64,000 bases of DNA from Winogradskya humida. Its GTDB lineage: Bacteria > Actinomycetota > Actinomycetes > Mycobacteriales > Micromonosporaceae. Shown here piece by piece: positions 26,572 to 35,075 of this stretch. A program made the translations under genes and the position numbers. The stretch is from NCBI RefSeq assembly GCF_016862215.1, contig NZ_BOMN01000115.1:62001-126000 (forward strand), given 5' to 3'. The first letter of the stretch is position 1; every line of letters starts with the position of its first letter. Below the pieces are notes generated by a model. That model was not told the DNA's origin, searched no databases, and saw nothing but the letters and a program-made list of their open reading frames with translations.

Positions 26572-26626
26572 GACACCAAACTCCGTACCCTCAGCCGCCT
26601 ATGACAGTGTCGCTACACTTCCGCCC

Positions 26627-27292
26627 ATGCGGCGTACCGATGTCATCGTGCCTGGGCATCTGATCTCCGGCCTGGAGATTCCACCGCTGGCGGTGACCAC
26701 CGGGGTGGCCGACATCGAATGGGTGGACGTGCCGGCGCAGGGCTGGTTCTCGAGAAAGCAGCCCGCACAGCGGCTTCCGCTGGATCCGCGTAGTGCAAGG
26801 CTTGCCCGGCGCTACGTGAGGCGCAGGCCCTGGTATCTGGTGATCGGGATTGGCCTCTGGCTTGCCTTGCTGGCTGGCCTCGTCGTCGATCCGCCCGGCC
26901 GGCTCGGGGTGGTGGCGCACTTCGCCGTGTGGATCGCTTTCCTCGTGTGGACCCTGCCGATCGTCGGCGGGGCGTTGCCTCCGCAGACGCTGTCCCGCAG
27001 CCGGGACGGTGACCTGCGCATCCGGCATGTCCCGGTGGAGGTCGCAGAGCAGTGGGTGCAGCGCAATCCCGGGGTGGTGGCCGGCGGTGACCCGGCTCCG
27101 CGGTCGCATTCCCGGACCTTCTACGCCGGCTGGGCGGCCGCTCTGATCGGTGTGGCGATCGTGTTGTGGGTGACGGTGACCAGCGACGTCGTGCTGTGGA
27201 TGCTGGTGCCGGCGGGGTTGATCGCCGGTGTCGTGGTGGCTTTGAAATTGTTTCCGCCGGGCTATATCGGCTTCGGCGAGAGGGATTTCTGA
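26627..27292 (+). CDS. Four-helix membrane protein, unknown function
   Basis: The 221-aa protein has a soluble N-terminal ~65 residues, two TM helices (about 70-90 and 97-115), a polar loop with an RHVPVEVAEQWVQRNP motif, and two more TM helices (about 165-185 and 190-210). No domain recognised. A TACACT -10-like box (26614-26619) lies 7 bases before ATG 26627, so the transcript may be leaderless. Its last 31 bases overlap the convergent TetR gene. Confidence 0.7.
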   Translation: MRRTDVIVPGHLISGLEIPPLAVTTGVADIEWVDVPAQGWFSRKQPAQRLPLDPRSARLARRYVRRRPWYLVIGIGLWLALLAGLVVDPPGRLGVVAHFAVWIAFLVWTLPIVGGALPPQTLSRSRDGDLRIRHVPVEVAEQWVQRNPGVVAGGDPAPRSHSRTFYAGWAAALIGVAIVLWVTVTSDVVLWMLVPAGLIAGVVVALKLFPPGYIGFGERDF

Positions 27293-27837
27293 GACAGGCC
27301 GCGGTCGAGGAAATCGATCAGCCATTCGAAGCTCTGGTCGGTGTCGGCGTTCCATTGGAAGCCCGCGGCGTTCTGGATGGTGGCGAAGCCGTGCAGGGTG
27401 CTGCGCAGGGTCCGCAGGGCGTGGGTCCGGTCGGCCGGCGCGATCCGGTAACCGCGCAGCACCGCGCCGAGCGACTCGATCACCCGGGCACTCGCGGCGC
27501 CGAGTTCGGGGCCGGTGAAGATGCCGATCGTGGCGGCGTAGCGGCCGGGGTGGCCCGTCAGGTAGGAGCGCATGGCGCGGGCAGCTGCGGCCAGGGCGTC
27601 GCGGCCGGCGTACCCCTGGGTGGCGTCGCGCAGGGCGTCGCCGAGCTCGGTCGCCGCCAGGGTGGCGAGGTTCTGGTGGAGCTCGGCGAGGCTGTCGATG
27701 TGTTTGTAGAGCGAGGGGGTGCGTACGCCGAGCCGCTCGGCGACCAGGCGCATCGTCACCTGGCCGAAGCCGCGCTCGTCGGCGAGCTCGGCTGCGGCGG
27801 CGACGACGGTGGCCCGGTCGAGCCCGGCCCTAGGCAC
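27262..27837 (-). CDS. TetR family transcriptional regulator
   Basis: The 191-aa protein has an N-terminal HTH (RATVVAAAAELADERGFGQVTMRLVAERLGVRTPSLYKHI) and a TetR_C/WHG-like C-domain (YRIAPADRTHALRTLRSTLHGFATIQNAAGF). It overlaps the upstream hydrolase by 8 nt and is thus co-translated. The 37-bp double palindrome before the hydrolase is its likely operator. Confidence 0.92.
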   Translation of the reverse strand: MPRAGLDRATVVAAAAELADERGFGQVTMRLVAERLGVRTPSLYKHIDSLAELHQNLATLAATELGDALRDATQGYAGRDALAAAARAMRSYLTGHPGRYAATIGIFTGPELGAASARVIESLGAVLRGYRIAPADRTHALRTLRSTLHGFATIQNAAGFQWNADTDQSFEWLIDFLDRGLSQKSLSPKPI

Positions 27838-28660
27838 GGACGGCCGCGGCCAGGAACGGGAGCATGTGGGTCACCACCTGGTCGGGGAACTGGGTGTGCG
27901 GGTAGTGCCCGGCGCCTTCGACGAGCGCCAGGGTGGCCACGCCGGCGGGCATCGCGGCGACGATCGCCTCGCCCTCGGCCTTCGGGTCGGCCCAGTCGGG
28001 GTCGAGGGTGCCCTCGATGATCAGCGCGGGGCAGCGCACCGAGCCGAGCTGGGCGCCCGCGTCGGCCGGGGTGGACTGGGTCATCTTCTGCAGGGTCTTC
28101 ATCCGGCCGGGCTCGCGCAGGTTGGCCTCGATCCGGGCGAGCTGGCCGGTCCAGTCGGCGGGCCGCTGACCGGGGTAGGAGACCTCGAGGTACGCGAGCC
28201 ACTGCTTGACGCTGCCGAACATGGCGCCGGCGAGGTGCACCGAACCCTGCCGGACCCGCTTGACCCGCAGGGCGGCGACGCTGAAGGCCTGGGCGCGGGT
28301 GAACGGGGCGAGCTCGACGATCGCGCTGACCAGCTCGGGTGCGGTGGCCGCGGCGATGGTGACCGCGCCACCGGAGATCGAATGCCCGACCAGCACGGCC
28401 GGCCCGCCCAGGTGGCGGATCAGGGCGACAAGATCACCGGCGATATCCGTACGCGTAAAGCCCGTGAAGGTCACGTCGGACTCCCCGGCACCGCGCAGAT
28501 CGGTCACCGCGACCCGGTAGCCGGCGCTCACCAGCTGCGGGACGACGAACCGGTAGGCGTCGCGGCTCTCGCCCATGCCGGGTGCGAGGACGACGAGCGG
28601 ACCCTCGCCGGACACCTCGTAAGCGATGCGCCCGCCGTCAACGTTCAGGAACTCGGTCAT
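27830..28660 (-). CDS. Alpha/beta-hydrolase
   Basis: The 276-aa enzyme has MTEFLNVDGGRIAYEVSGEGPLVVLAPG at the start, the nucleophile elbow GHSISGG near residue 92, ALIIEGTLDPDW (acid strand), and late His in GAGHYPHTQF. It belongs to the alpha/beta-hydrolase group that includes epoxide hydrolase-like proteins; substrate unknown. It is the first gene of a two-gene operon with its TetR. Confidence 0.86.
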   Translation of the reverse strand: MTEFLNVDGGRIAYEVSGEGPLVVLAPGMGESRDAYRFVVPQLVSAGYRVAVTDLRGAGESDVTFTGFTRTDIAGDLVALIRHLGGPAVLVGHSISGGAVTIAAATAPELVSAIVELAPFTRAQAFSVAALRVKRVRQGSVHLAGAMFGSVKQWLAYLEVSYPGQRPADWTGQLARIEANLREPGRMKTLQKMTQSTPADAGAQLGSVRCPALIIEGTLDPDWADPKAEGEAIVAAMPAGVATLALVEGAGHYPHTQFPDQVVTHMLPFLAAAVRA

Positions 28661-28676
28661 GACTACCTCCAGGTAC

Positions 28677-28713
28677 GGCTAATTGCGTTAGCTATAAGCT
28701 AAGCCCATTAGCC
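28677..28713. promoter_or_regulatory. Nested palindromic operator upstream of the hydrolase-tetR operon
   Basis: Two palindromes share a centre at 28695: inner TTAGCT (28688-28693)/AGCTAA (28697-28702) and outer GGCTAA (28677-28682)/TTAGCC (28708-28713), all perfect. TTAGC half-sites are common in operators of this TetR type. It lies 17 bp before the ATG at 28660 and must overlap the core promoter. Confidence 0.82.
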
Positions 28714-28744
28714 AGACCTGTCAACATCACGTTTTCGGTACGCC

Positions 28745-29137
28745 CTACGAGGCCTCACACGCCTCGCGGGCGGGACGGCAGGACCGGCCCGAGCCCAGCG
28801 CGAGCGTGGCCGCGGCGATGCCGGTGTCGAGCCTGTCCCGGACGCTCGCCAGGTCGGTGAGCATCCGGTCGATGCGCTCCCGCTCGGCCGACAGCAGATC
28901 GAGCATCTCCGGGGTCACCCCACCGGTCTCGATGTGCGGCAGGATGGCGACGATCGACTTGCTGGGCAGCCCCGCGGCATAGAGCTGCTGGATCACCCAC
29001 ACCTGGTCCACCGCGTCGTCCGCGTAGTGCCGGGTGCCGCCGGCGCTGCGCTGCGACGCGAGCAGCCCCTGCTCCTCGTAGTACCGCAGGGCCCGCACGC
29101 TCACGCCGGCCGCCGCGGCGAGTTCACCAATGCGCAT
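28745..29137 (-). CDS. MerR family transcriptional regulator
   Basis: This 130-aa protein starts with the MerR winged HTH (MRIGELAAAAGVSVRALRYYEEQGLL...RSAGGTRHYADDAVDQV). A dimerisation helix and a short C-terminal tail with two cysteines (RSCRPAREACEAS) follow. The tail could bind metal, but a classic MerR metal loop is absent. No target gene is adjacent on the same side. Confidence 0.9.
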   Translation of the reverse strand: MRIGELAAAAGVSVRALRYYEEQGLLASQRSAGGTRHYADDAVDQVWVIQQLYAAGLPSKSIVAILPHIETGGVTPEMLDLLSAERERIDRMLTDLASVRDRLDTGIAAATLALGSGRSCRPAREACEAS

Positions 29138-29410
29138 TTCCGCCTCCCGGGTGCCTCGATACCAGCCTAATGGGAGCTGCTGGGTCAGCCGCTGGCAGAC
29201 TCAGTGCCTGGTAGCCGCAGGCAGGTGAGCACTCCCGCCGCTTGGACCGATGTTGAGTCCTGAGGTTAGAACGTGTCCCTGTCTGTGGTCGGGAGATGAA
29301 CGGCTGAGGGGGTGTCGTGCCCGCCGGGTGTTGGCGAGAGCACTGGTCCATTAGGGTGCTGGAGTCTTCCGCGGGCTGCTGACCTAGAGCGTGGCAGAGC
29401 GGAGACGGTA
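29138..29410 (+). ncRNA. Non-coding left end of the IS110 element; candidate bridge-RNA region
   Basis: These 273 bases precede the IS110 transposase and hold no gene. IS110-group elements carry a long non-coding end that, in the studied cases, is transcribed as a structured bridge RNA specifying target and donor. The segment from about 29230 has several GC-rich self-complementary stretches. The exact IS boundary and RNA ends cannot be fixed by reading. Confidence 0.3.
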
Positions 29411-30637
29411 GTGCTGTTCGTCGGTGATGACTGGGCGGAAGACCATCACGACGTGGAGGTGCAGGACGCGCACGGCCGGGCGATACGGGCGGCCCGGCTG
29501 CTGGAGGGCGTGGACGGGATGACCCGGTTCCACGAACTCGTCGCCGGGTTCCTGCCCGTTGACGCCAAGCCTTCAGACGTGCTGGTGTGTATCGAAACTG
29601 GCCGTGGGTCGTGGGTTCGGGCGCTGGTCGCGGCCGGTTACCAGGTTTACGGGGTGAACCCGAAGCAGGCCGCCCGGCATCGTGAGTTGTTGTCTCTGCC
29701 GGGGGCCAAGAGCGACAAGGCCGACGTGTACAGCCTGGCTGACATGGTCCGGACTGGCCGTCACCAGCTGCGTCAGGTCGCCGCGGATTCCGACCTGGCC
29801 GAGGCCGTCAAGGTCGTGGCCCGGGCACACCAGACGCTGATCTGGGAACGCACCCGCCACACCCTGCGGCTGCGGGCAGCGCTACGCGACTACTTCCCGG
29901 CGGCGCTGGTGGCCTGTCAGGTGTTGACGCTCACTGGTGCCGACGCCCTGGAACTGCTGGCGAAGGCGCCCACCCCGGCTGCGGCGGCGAAGCTGACCGT
30001 CACGCAGATCAGCGCTGCGTTGAAGAAGGCCCGACGACGTGATATCGCGGCCAAGGCCACGGCGATCCAGCAGGCCCTGCGCACCGAGCACCTGGGCCAG
30101 GCCGACGTCGTCGCCGGCGCCTACGCCGCTACCGTCCGCGTCACCGTCGCGGTCTTGCAGACCCTCAACACCGAGATCCGCACCCTTGAAGGGCAGGTCG
30201 AGGCCTATTTTGGCCAGCACCCGGACGCTGAGGTCTACCTCAGCCAGCCCGGCATCGGCGTGATTCTCGGCGCCCGGGTGCTCGCAGAGTTCGGCGACGC
30301 AGCGGGCCGCTACGCCGACGCGAAGTCCCGCAAGAACTACGCCGGCACCGCACCGATCACCCGCCAGTCCGGCAAATCCAAGACCGTGCACGCCCGATTC
30401 ATCCACAACGACCGCCTCGTCGACGCATTACACATGCAAGCCGGCGCCGCGATCCTGCACGACCCCGGCGTCCGCGCCTACTACGACGAACTACGCCGCC
30501 GCGAAATCGGCCACAACGCCGCCCTGCGCCAGGTCGGTAACCGACTCGTCGGCATCCTCCACGGCTGCCTCAAAACCACTAGCCACTACAGCCAGACAAC
30601 CGCCTGGTCACACCACACCCAACCCGCGGCAGCTTGA
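29411..30637 (+). CDS. IS110-family transposase (DEDD recombinase)
   Basis: The 408-aa protein has the N-terminal RuvC-like DEDD domain (FVGDDWAEDHH; VLVCIETGRGSWVRAL; GAKSDKADVYSLADMVR) and the C-terminal PF02371 domain with the serine region (LSQPGIGVILGARVLAEFGD; YAGTAPITRQSGKS). Length is normal and the frame is unbroken, so this is the only apparently active transposase in the window. GTG 29411 gives the standard N-terminus. Confidence 0.92.
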   Translation: MLFVGDDWAEDHHDVEVQDAHGRAIRAARLLEGVDGMTRFHELVAGFLPVDAKPSDVLVCIETGRGSWVRALVAAGYQVYGVNPKQAARHRELLSLPGAKSDKADVYSLADMVRTGRHQLRQVAADSDLAEAVKVVARAHQTLIWERTRHTLRLRAALRDYFPAALVACQVLTLTGADALELLAKAPTPAAAAKLTVTQISAALKKARRRDIAAKATAIQQALRTEHLGQADVVAGAYAATVRVTVAVLQTLNTEIRTLEGQVEAYFGQHPDAEVYLSQPGIGVILGARVLAEFGDAAGRYADAKSRKNYAGTAPITRQSGKSKTVHARFIHNDRLVDALHMQAGAAILHDPGVRAYYDELRRREIGHNAALRQVGNRLVGILHGCLKTTSHYSQTTAWSHHTQPAAA

Positions 30638-30659
30638 CACTCCCAGCACCTGGGGTGTC
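30636..30659 (+). terminator. Hairpin after the IS110 transposase
   Basis: GACAC...GTGTC with CCAG/CTGG pairs around a CAC loop forms an imperfect stem starting at the TGA stop. It may terminate the transposase mRNA or be part of the IS right end. Confidence 0.4.
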
Positions 30660-30682
30660 TAACCACTGGGTAGCGTGGGCCG

Positions 30683-31273
30683 ATGACCGACAAGGCCGAC
30701 CTCAAACGCGAGATCAGCACCTACCGGGCACCACGCGGCCGGTTCGAGCTCGTGGACGTGCCCGAGCTGCGGTACCTCATGATCGACGGGCACGGCGACC
30801 CGAACACCGGCACGGCGTTCGCGGACGCGACGGCGGCGCTCTACCCCCTGGCGTACAAACTGAAGTTCGCCAGTAAGAAGATCCTGGGGCGCGACTATGT
30901 CGTCATGCCCTTGGAGGGACTGTGGTGGGCGGATGACATGGAGACGTTCACCGCGGCGCGGGACAAGTCCCGATGGGACTGGACGCTGATGATCCTGGTC
31001 CCGGAGTGGATCGGCGACGAGCTGCTGGCCGGGGCGGGGGACTGGGGCGCGGTCCGGCTGGGCTCGCTGAGTGAGGGGCGGTGCGTGCAGACCCTGCACA
31101 TCGGGTCGTACGACGACGAGGCCGGCGTGCTGGCGCGGATGCACGACGAGTTCATCCCGGGCAACGGGCTGCGGATGACCGGGAAGCACCACGAGATCTA
31201 CCTCAGCGATGCTCGCAAGGTGGCGCCGGAGAAGCTTCGGACGATCCTCAGGCAGCCGGTCGAACCGGTCTGA
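30683..31273 (+). CDS. GyrI-like small-molecule-binding domain protein
   Basis: The 196-aa protein matches the GyrI-like (PF06445/SHS2-type) family: FELVDVPELRYLMIDGHGDPN, then AYKLKFASKK, and a C-terminal HIGSYDDEAGVLARMHDEFIPGNGL...HHEIYLSD. Such domains bind hydrophobic small molecules or act as hydrolases of cyclopropanated toxins. Stand-alone, with no DNA-binding part. Starts 45 bases after IS110. Confidence 0.87.
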   Translation: MTDKADLKREISTYRAPRGRFELVDVPELRYLMIDGHGDPNTGTAFADATAALYPLAYKLKFASKKILGRDYVVMPLEGLWWADDMETFTAARDKSRWDWTLMILVPEWIGDELLAGAGDWGAVRLGSLSEGRCVQTLHIGSYDDEAGVLARMHDEFIPGNGLRMTGKHHEIYLSDARKVAPEKLRTILRQPVEPV

Positions 31274-31276
31274 GGG

Positions 31277-31996
31277 CTACTTGTCGCTCTGCTCGGCCCA
31301 GGGGTCGATCGCCGGCATGCTGCCCGTGTGCGGGGACGGCTCGGGCTGCGGCGGGAAGCTGAACGGCGGCGGGGCCGGGGTGCCGTACGGCGGCGGGGTC
31401 GGGGTGATGTAAGGGTTGTAGCCGGTCTGCTGGTGCTGCATCGGTGGGTAGGCCGGTCCGAGGATCTGCTGGGCGCGCATCAGCAGCCGGGCATGGAAGT
31501 AGCGGTTCGACGGTGGCACCACGAGCAGGACCAGGGCCGCCAGCCCCGCGAGGACGACCAGGATGTCGAGGACGCCGGCGCTGATGCCGTACGCGGCGGG
31601 CAGGGTCCGGGCGAGCGTGGCGCTGCCGGTCTCGACGAAGTAGCCGGCCGGCCGGTGCAGCCCGTTGGTCATCGTGGCGAAGCCGCCGCAGAACAGGAAG
31701 ATGCCGCCGAGCACCAGCGTGGTGATGCGGGCGTTCTTGCGGCCGTGGCGGTTCAGGATGGCGAGGATGCAGACACCCGCGGCGACGAGCAGGTCGAACG
31801 TCGCACCGGCCACGCTCGCGAACCCGGAGCCGGTCTTGCCGGTGTAGGAGTCGCGGTAGACGCTGAGGCCCGTGTTGGTGAAGACCAGGTCGAGGACGGC
31901 CCCGAGCAGGGTCAGACCGGCGACGCCGAACAACAGCGCGCTGGAGAGACGCACTGTTGCCGGCGGCGTGACCGGCATCGGTTCCGCTGGATGCAT
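31277..31996 (-). CDS. Four-helix membrane protein with proline-rich tail
   Basis: The 239-aa protein has four predicted TM helices (roughly residues 15-37, 58-80, 90-108, 130-155) and a cytoplasmic tail very rich in Pro, Tyr and Gln (PPMQHQQTGYNPYITPTPPP). Such tails are common in actinobacterial membrane proteins of unknown role. ATG 31996 avoids a polar extension and removes most of the overlap seen with the longer start at 32086. Confidence 0.7.
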   Translation of the reverse strand: MHPAEPMPVTPPATVRLSSALLFGVAGLTLLGAVLDLVFTNTGLSVYRDSYTGKTGSGFASVAGATFDLLVAAGVCILAILNRHGRKNARITTLVLGGIFLFCGGFATMTNGLHRPAGYFVETGSATLARTLPAAYGISAGVLDILVVLAGLAALVLLVVPPSNRYFHARLLMRAQQILGPAYPPMQHQQTGYNPYITPTPPPYGTPAPPPFSFPPQPEPSPHTGSMPAIDPWAEQSDK

Positions 31997-32069
31997 GCCA
32001 GACAAGTTAGTCCCCGGCCACCAGGCGGGCTGCCCCGGCCCGCGTTTTACCTGCTCAGAGATGGTGTGG

Positions 32070-32483
32070 TCAACCCCAGCAGGCAAGCTCGCCCCGGGCC
32101 AGGCATACGGTCAGCGACCCGTCCGGGCCGGTGATCGCCCACGACTCGACGTCGGCGTCGGCATCGACCACCAGCTCTGAGCCGCTGACGAAGCAGATCC
32201 GCAGTTCGTTGCCCGCCCCCGTACGCGCCGACCGGACAACATCCCCGAGCAGCGTCGCCACGACGTCCGACGCATCGGCACCCGGCTCGACATCAACCCT
32301 GCCGCGAGGCGTGTTCAGGTGGGCGAGGCTCTCGATCAGCACCCGGAACCCGCCCGAAAGACCCAGCTCGACGGCATGCCCCAGCTGCACGTACTCCAGC
32401 TTGCGCCCGTCCAGCAGCTCGACCCGCTGTGCCTGCCGCGGGCGGCGCCCGGCGTCCGTGTCGGCGTCCAGGACTGACAACAT
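32070..32483 (-). CDS. DUF6188-like hypothetical protein
   Basis: The 137-aa protein shows LDGRKLEYVQLGHAVELGLSGGFRVLIESLAHL...ELVVDADADVESWAITGPDG. This resembles small actinobacterial beta-rich proteins grouped as DUF6188. No catalytic motif. Function unknown; leftward, 73 bases ahead of the membrane protein gene. Confidence 0.6.
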   Translation of the reverse strand: MLSVLDADTDAGRRPRQAQRVELLDGRKLEYVQLGHAVELGLSGGFRVLIESLAHLNTPRGRVDVEPGADASDVVATLLGDVVRSARTGAGNELRICFVSGSELVVDADADVESWAITGPDGSLTVCLARGELACWG

Positions 32484-32580
32484 GAATACCTCGATCGGCG
32501 AGTCGGGCCACTGACACGCTGGACGTTAGCCGGGACTTTCATAAGAGAGCCTTAAAGGTTCGAAGCAGGTTGAATTTCCG

Positions 32581-33750
32581 TCAGCGGGCCTGCTGCCGGG
32601 CGATCGGGTACACGGGCTCCGGGTCGTCGAGGAACCCGCCGCCGCGGTGGCGCAGGAACCGGTCGAAGAAGCCGCTCAGGTAGCGGTCCAGGGTGCGCAG
32701 GGCCAGCCGCGGATCGAGGGTGCCGATGTCGTCGCGTACGGTCGCCGGGTCGAGCCGCAGCGGACCCGCCACCTGCGGAAGCACCACCTCGGCGTCCGTG
32801 AACGACGCGTGCCGGGAACCGGTCAGCGTCAGGGCTGCCTTCCAGCCGGTGCTGTGCGCCCAGAACGACGTCCACGACGGATCGTTGGTGATCGTCTCGC
32901 CCGTCCCGTCGCTGCCCACGAGGAGAAACGGCCGGTCCAGCCCGCGCTGCGCCACCGGCGACAGGACCTCCGGGTCGAGCGGGTCGAGGCCCATCGTGCC
33001 GTCGAGGTTGATACCGGCCCTGATCCGCGGGTCGGCCGCCATCGCCGCGGCCGTGGCGAACCCGCCCGCCGAATGCCCGAACATCCCCACCGCGTCCAGG
33101 TCGATCCGCCCGCGCAGACCGGCCGCGGTCACGCCGCCGAGCTGGTCGAGCACGAACGACGTGTCGGCGACCCGGGTCGCCATCATCCCGCTGACCCAGG
33201 CGACGGTCGGCTCGGCACCACTGAGCAGCACCAGCCGCCCGTCGGGAAACTCCACCTCGGGTGACTCGCCGGTGTTGTCGATGGTCACCACCAGGTAGCC
33301 CGCGGCGGCCAGCTGCTCGACCAGCGTCGTCGACCAGGTGCGAGGCTCGCCCAGCCCCGGCGAGTAGAGCACCACGGGCAGCTTCCCGGCCCGCCTGTCA
33401 ACCGGCGCGTTCAGCGTCGCGTGAGTGCCGATCGACGCCCAGTCCACTTTCCCCACCGGCAGTCCGAGACCCAGGTAGTCGTTGACCGTCACGGCATCAA
33501 AATGCGCGGCAGCGGCGTCGAGCATGTAGGGCGCCGCAGGTCCGGGCCGCGTCACGGCGGCGGGATAGAAGAGACTCACCATGAGCTCGCGGTCCTGCCG
33601 CCCGCGATCGATCAGGTGCAGCGTCGTCTCACCCACGCGATAGGGCCCGGTGGGTGCCGGCAGTGACACCAGGGCCTCGGCCTGTGCGGGAATGCCCACG
33701 GCCAGCATCGCCGCTACGACCACGGCGGCAAGCGTTTTCCGATATCTCAT
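32581..33750 (-). CDS. Secreted alpha/beta-hydrolase, platelet-activating-factor acetylhydrolase-like
   Basis: The 389-aa protein has a signal peptide (KTLAAVVVAAMLAVGIPAQAEA) and the PAF-acetylhydrolase/dienelactone hydrolase-like core: REL-x-VSLFYPA, KLPVVLYSPGLGEPR, GYLVVTIDNTGESPEV, nucleophile elbow VGMFGHSAGGFATAAAM, and late SRHASFTDAEV His region. Likely an exported esterase or lipase. The repeat hairpin at 33788-33850 precedes its start. Confidence 0.87.
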   Translation of the reverse strand: MRYRKTLAAVVVAAMLAVGIPAQAEALVSLPAPTGPYRVGETTLHLIDRGRQDRELMVSLFYPAAVTRPGPAAPYMLDAAAAHFDAVTVNDYLGLGLPVGKVDWASIGTHATLNAPVDRRAGKLPVVLYSPGLGEPRTWSTTLVEQLAAAGYLVVTIDNTGESPEVEFPDGRLVLLSGAEPTVAWVSGMMATRVADTSFVLDQLGGVTAAGLRGRIDLDAVGMFGHSAGGFATAAAMAADPRIRAGINLDGTMGLDPLDPEVLSPVAQRGLDRPFLLVGSDGTGETITNDPSWTSFWAHSTGWKAALTLTGSRHASFTDAEVVLPQVAGPLRLDPATVRDDIGTLDPRLALRTLDRYLSGFFDRFLRHRGGGFLDDPEPVYPIARQQAR

Positions 33751-33787
33751 AACGGGCGACGCTAAGAGTCAGGTGCCGCCCGGTGCG

Positions 33788-33850
33788 TACCCCCGGAGAG
33801 CCATCTTTCCCGTAGCTCTCCGGGGGTAGACCTGTAGCTCTCCGGGGGTG
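33788..33850. promoter_or_regulatory. 14-bp inverted repeat plus a third direct copy upstream of the esterase
   Basis: TACCCCCGGAGAGC (33788-33801) and GCTCTCCGGGGGTA (33815-33828) are perfect inverses. GTAGCTCTCCGGGGGT recurs directly at 33834-33849. The triple arrangement, 38 bp upstream of the esterase ATG, looks like a regulator binding array; the inverted pair could also terminate the upstream small gene. Confidence 0.55.
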
Positions 33851-33861
33851 GATACGCCGGG

Positions 33862-34041
33862 TCAGCTGCTGATCGCGCTGGTGATGGCGGCGTTGGTGTT
33901 GCCGCGGCTCACCGCCCGGTCGCCCGCCCGGCGGGCCTGCTCCGGGGTCGCGCCGCCGGCCGCGGCCTTCAGCGTGGCATCACGCCGGACCTCGTCGAGT
34001 CGTGCCTGTCGCTTGCTGCGTAGCTTGCTCCAGATGGACAT
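33862..34041 (-). CDS. Small basic hypothetical protein (59 aa)
   Basis: The product begins MSIWSKLRSKRQARLDEVRRDA and ends ITSAISS. It is strongly charged and helical with no recognised domain. Start codon ATG 34041 fits the position where codon-position GC bias begins. Conserved short proteins of this look occur in actinomycetes, but this is not a firm match. Confidence 0.5.
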   Translation of the reverse strand: MSIWSKLRSKRQARLDEVRRDATLKAAAGGATPEQARRAGDRAVSRGNTNAAITSAISS

Positions 34042-34076
34042 CACTGCGACGTTCCCGGAGTGATCATCGGTAAACC

Positions 34077-34166
34077 TCAGAGGAGTCGCACGAGGGCGGC
34101 CGTCGCGGGATCCCGCGGATCGGCCTCGGCACGCAGCGCGGCGGCCGTCTGCGCGGCGCCGCTCAT
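34077..34166 (-). CDS. Possible 29-aa protein
   Basis: An ATG at 34166 opens a 29-codon frame (MSGAAQTAAALRAEADPRDP... ending VRLL) just upstream of the 59-aa gene. It is divergent from the SDR at 34230. Coding status is uncertain; only its position and helical composition support it. Confidence 0.22.
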   Translation of the reverse strand: MSGAAQTAAALRAEADPRDPATAALVRLL

Positions 34167-34229
34167 ACGGCCCAGCGTAGCCCTGTCGGGGTGCTGGCTG
34201 GCCGGGGTGCGGCCGGGCACCGTCAGGGC

Positions 34230-35039
34230 ATGAAAACATGGTTCATCACGGGTGCTTCCCGCGGCTTCGGGCACGTCTGGGCCCGGGCGGCCCTCGATCG
34301 CGGCGACCGGGTCGCCGCAACGGCACGAAACCCCCGGGACCTTCAGGACCTGAGCGATGGGTACGGCGACCGCGTCCTGCCCCTGACCCTGGACGTGACG
34401 GACCGCCCGGCGGTGTTCGCGGCGGTGGCGTCGGCCGTGGCGGCGTTCGGCGGGCTGGACGTCGTGGTCAACAACGCGGGTTACGGGTTGTTCGGCATGG
34501 TCGAGGAGGTGACCGAGGAGCAGGCCCGCGCGCAGATGGAGACCAACTTCTTCGGTGCTCTCTGGGTGACCCAGGCCGTGCTGCCGGTGCTGCGCGGGCA
34601 GGGCCGCGGGCACATCCTGCAGGTGTCGAGCATCGGTGGCATCGGCGCCTTCCCGACGCTCGGGCTCTACAACGCGTCGAAGTGGGCGCTGGAGGGGCTC
34701 AGCGAGGCGGTGGCCGCGGAGCTTGCCCCGCTGGGCCCGAAGGTGACGATCGTCGAACCGGGCCCGTTCGGCACCGACTGGTCCGGCGGATCGGCCGTGC
34801 ACGGCGAGCCGATCGCGGCCTACGAGCCGGTGCGTGAGGCACGCCGGGCCGGTGCCGCTGCCCGTACGCCGGCCGGCCCGGAGGTGACCGCGAAGGTGAT
34901 TCTTCAGCTCGTCGACGCCGAGGAGCCGCCGCTGCGGTTGTTCGTCGGCCCGTACCCGTACGCGGTCGCGGAGAAGTTGTACCGCGACCGGCTGGCCACC
35001 TGGAACGACTGGCGATGGCTGGCCGAACAGGCGGGGTGA
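34230..35039 (+). CDS. Short-chain dehydrogenase/reductase
   Basis: The 269-aa SDR starts MKTWFITGASRGFG (TGxxxGxG cofactor motif) and has DVVVNNAGYG (NNAG). The catalytic Ser is in VSSIGG, with YNASK as the Tyr-x-x-x-Lys pair, then PGPFGTDW. TARNP after the second strand suggests NADP(H). Full length. Substrate unknown; it is isolated between leftward operons. Confidence 0.92.
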   Translation: MKTWFITGASRGFGHVWARAALDRGDRVAATARNPRDLQDLSDGYGDRVLPLTLDVTDRPAVFAAVASAVAAFGGLDVVVNNAGYGLFGMVEEVTEEQARAQMETNFFGALWVTQAVLPVLRGQGRGHILQVSSIGGIGAFPTLGLYNASKWALEGLSEAVAAELAPLGPKVTIVEPGPFGTDWSGGSAVHGEPIAAYEPVREARRAGAAARTPAGPEVTAKVILQLVDAEEPPLRLFVGPYPYAVAEKLYRDRLATWNDWRWLAEQAG

Positions 35040-35075
35040 AAGGGCAGGCGGGGTGAGAAAGGGCAGGCGGGATGA

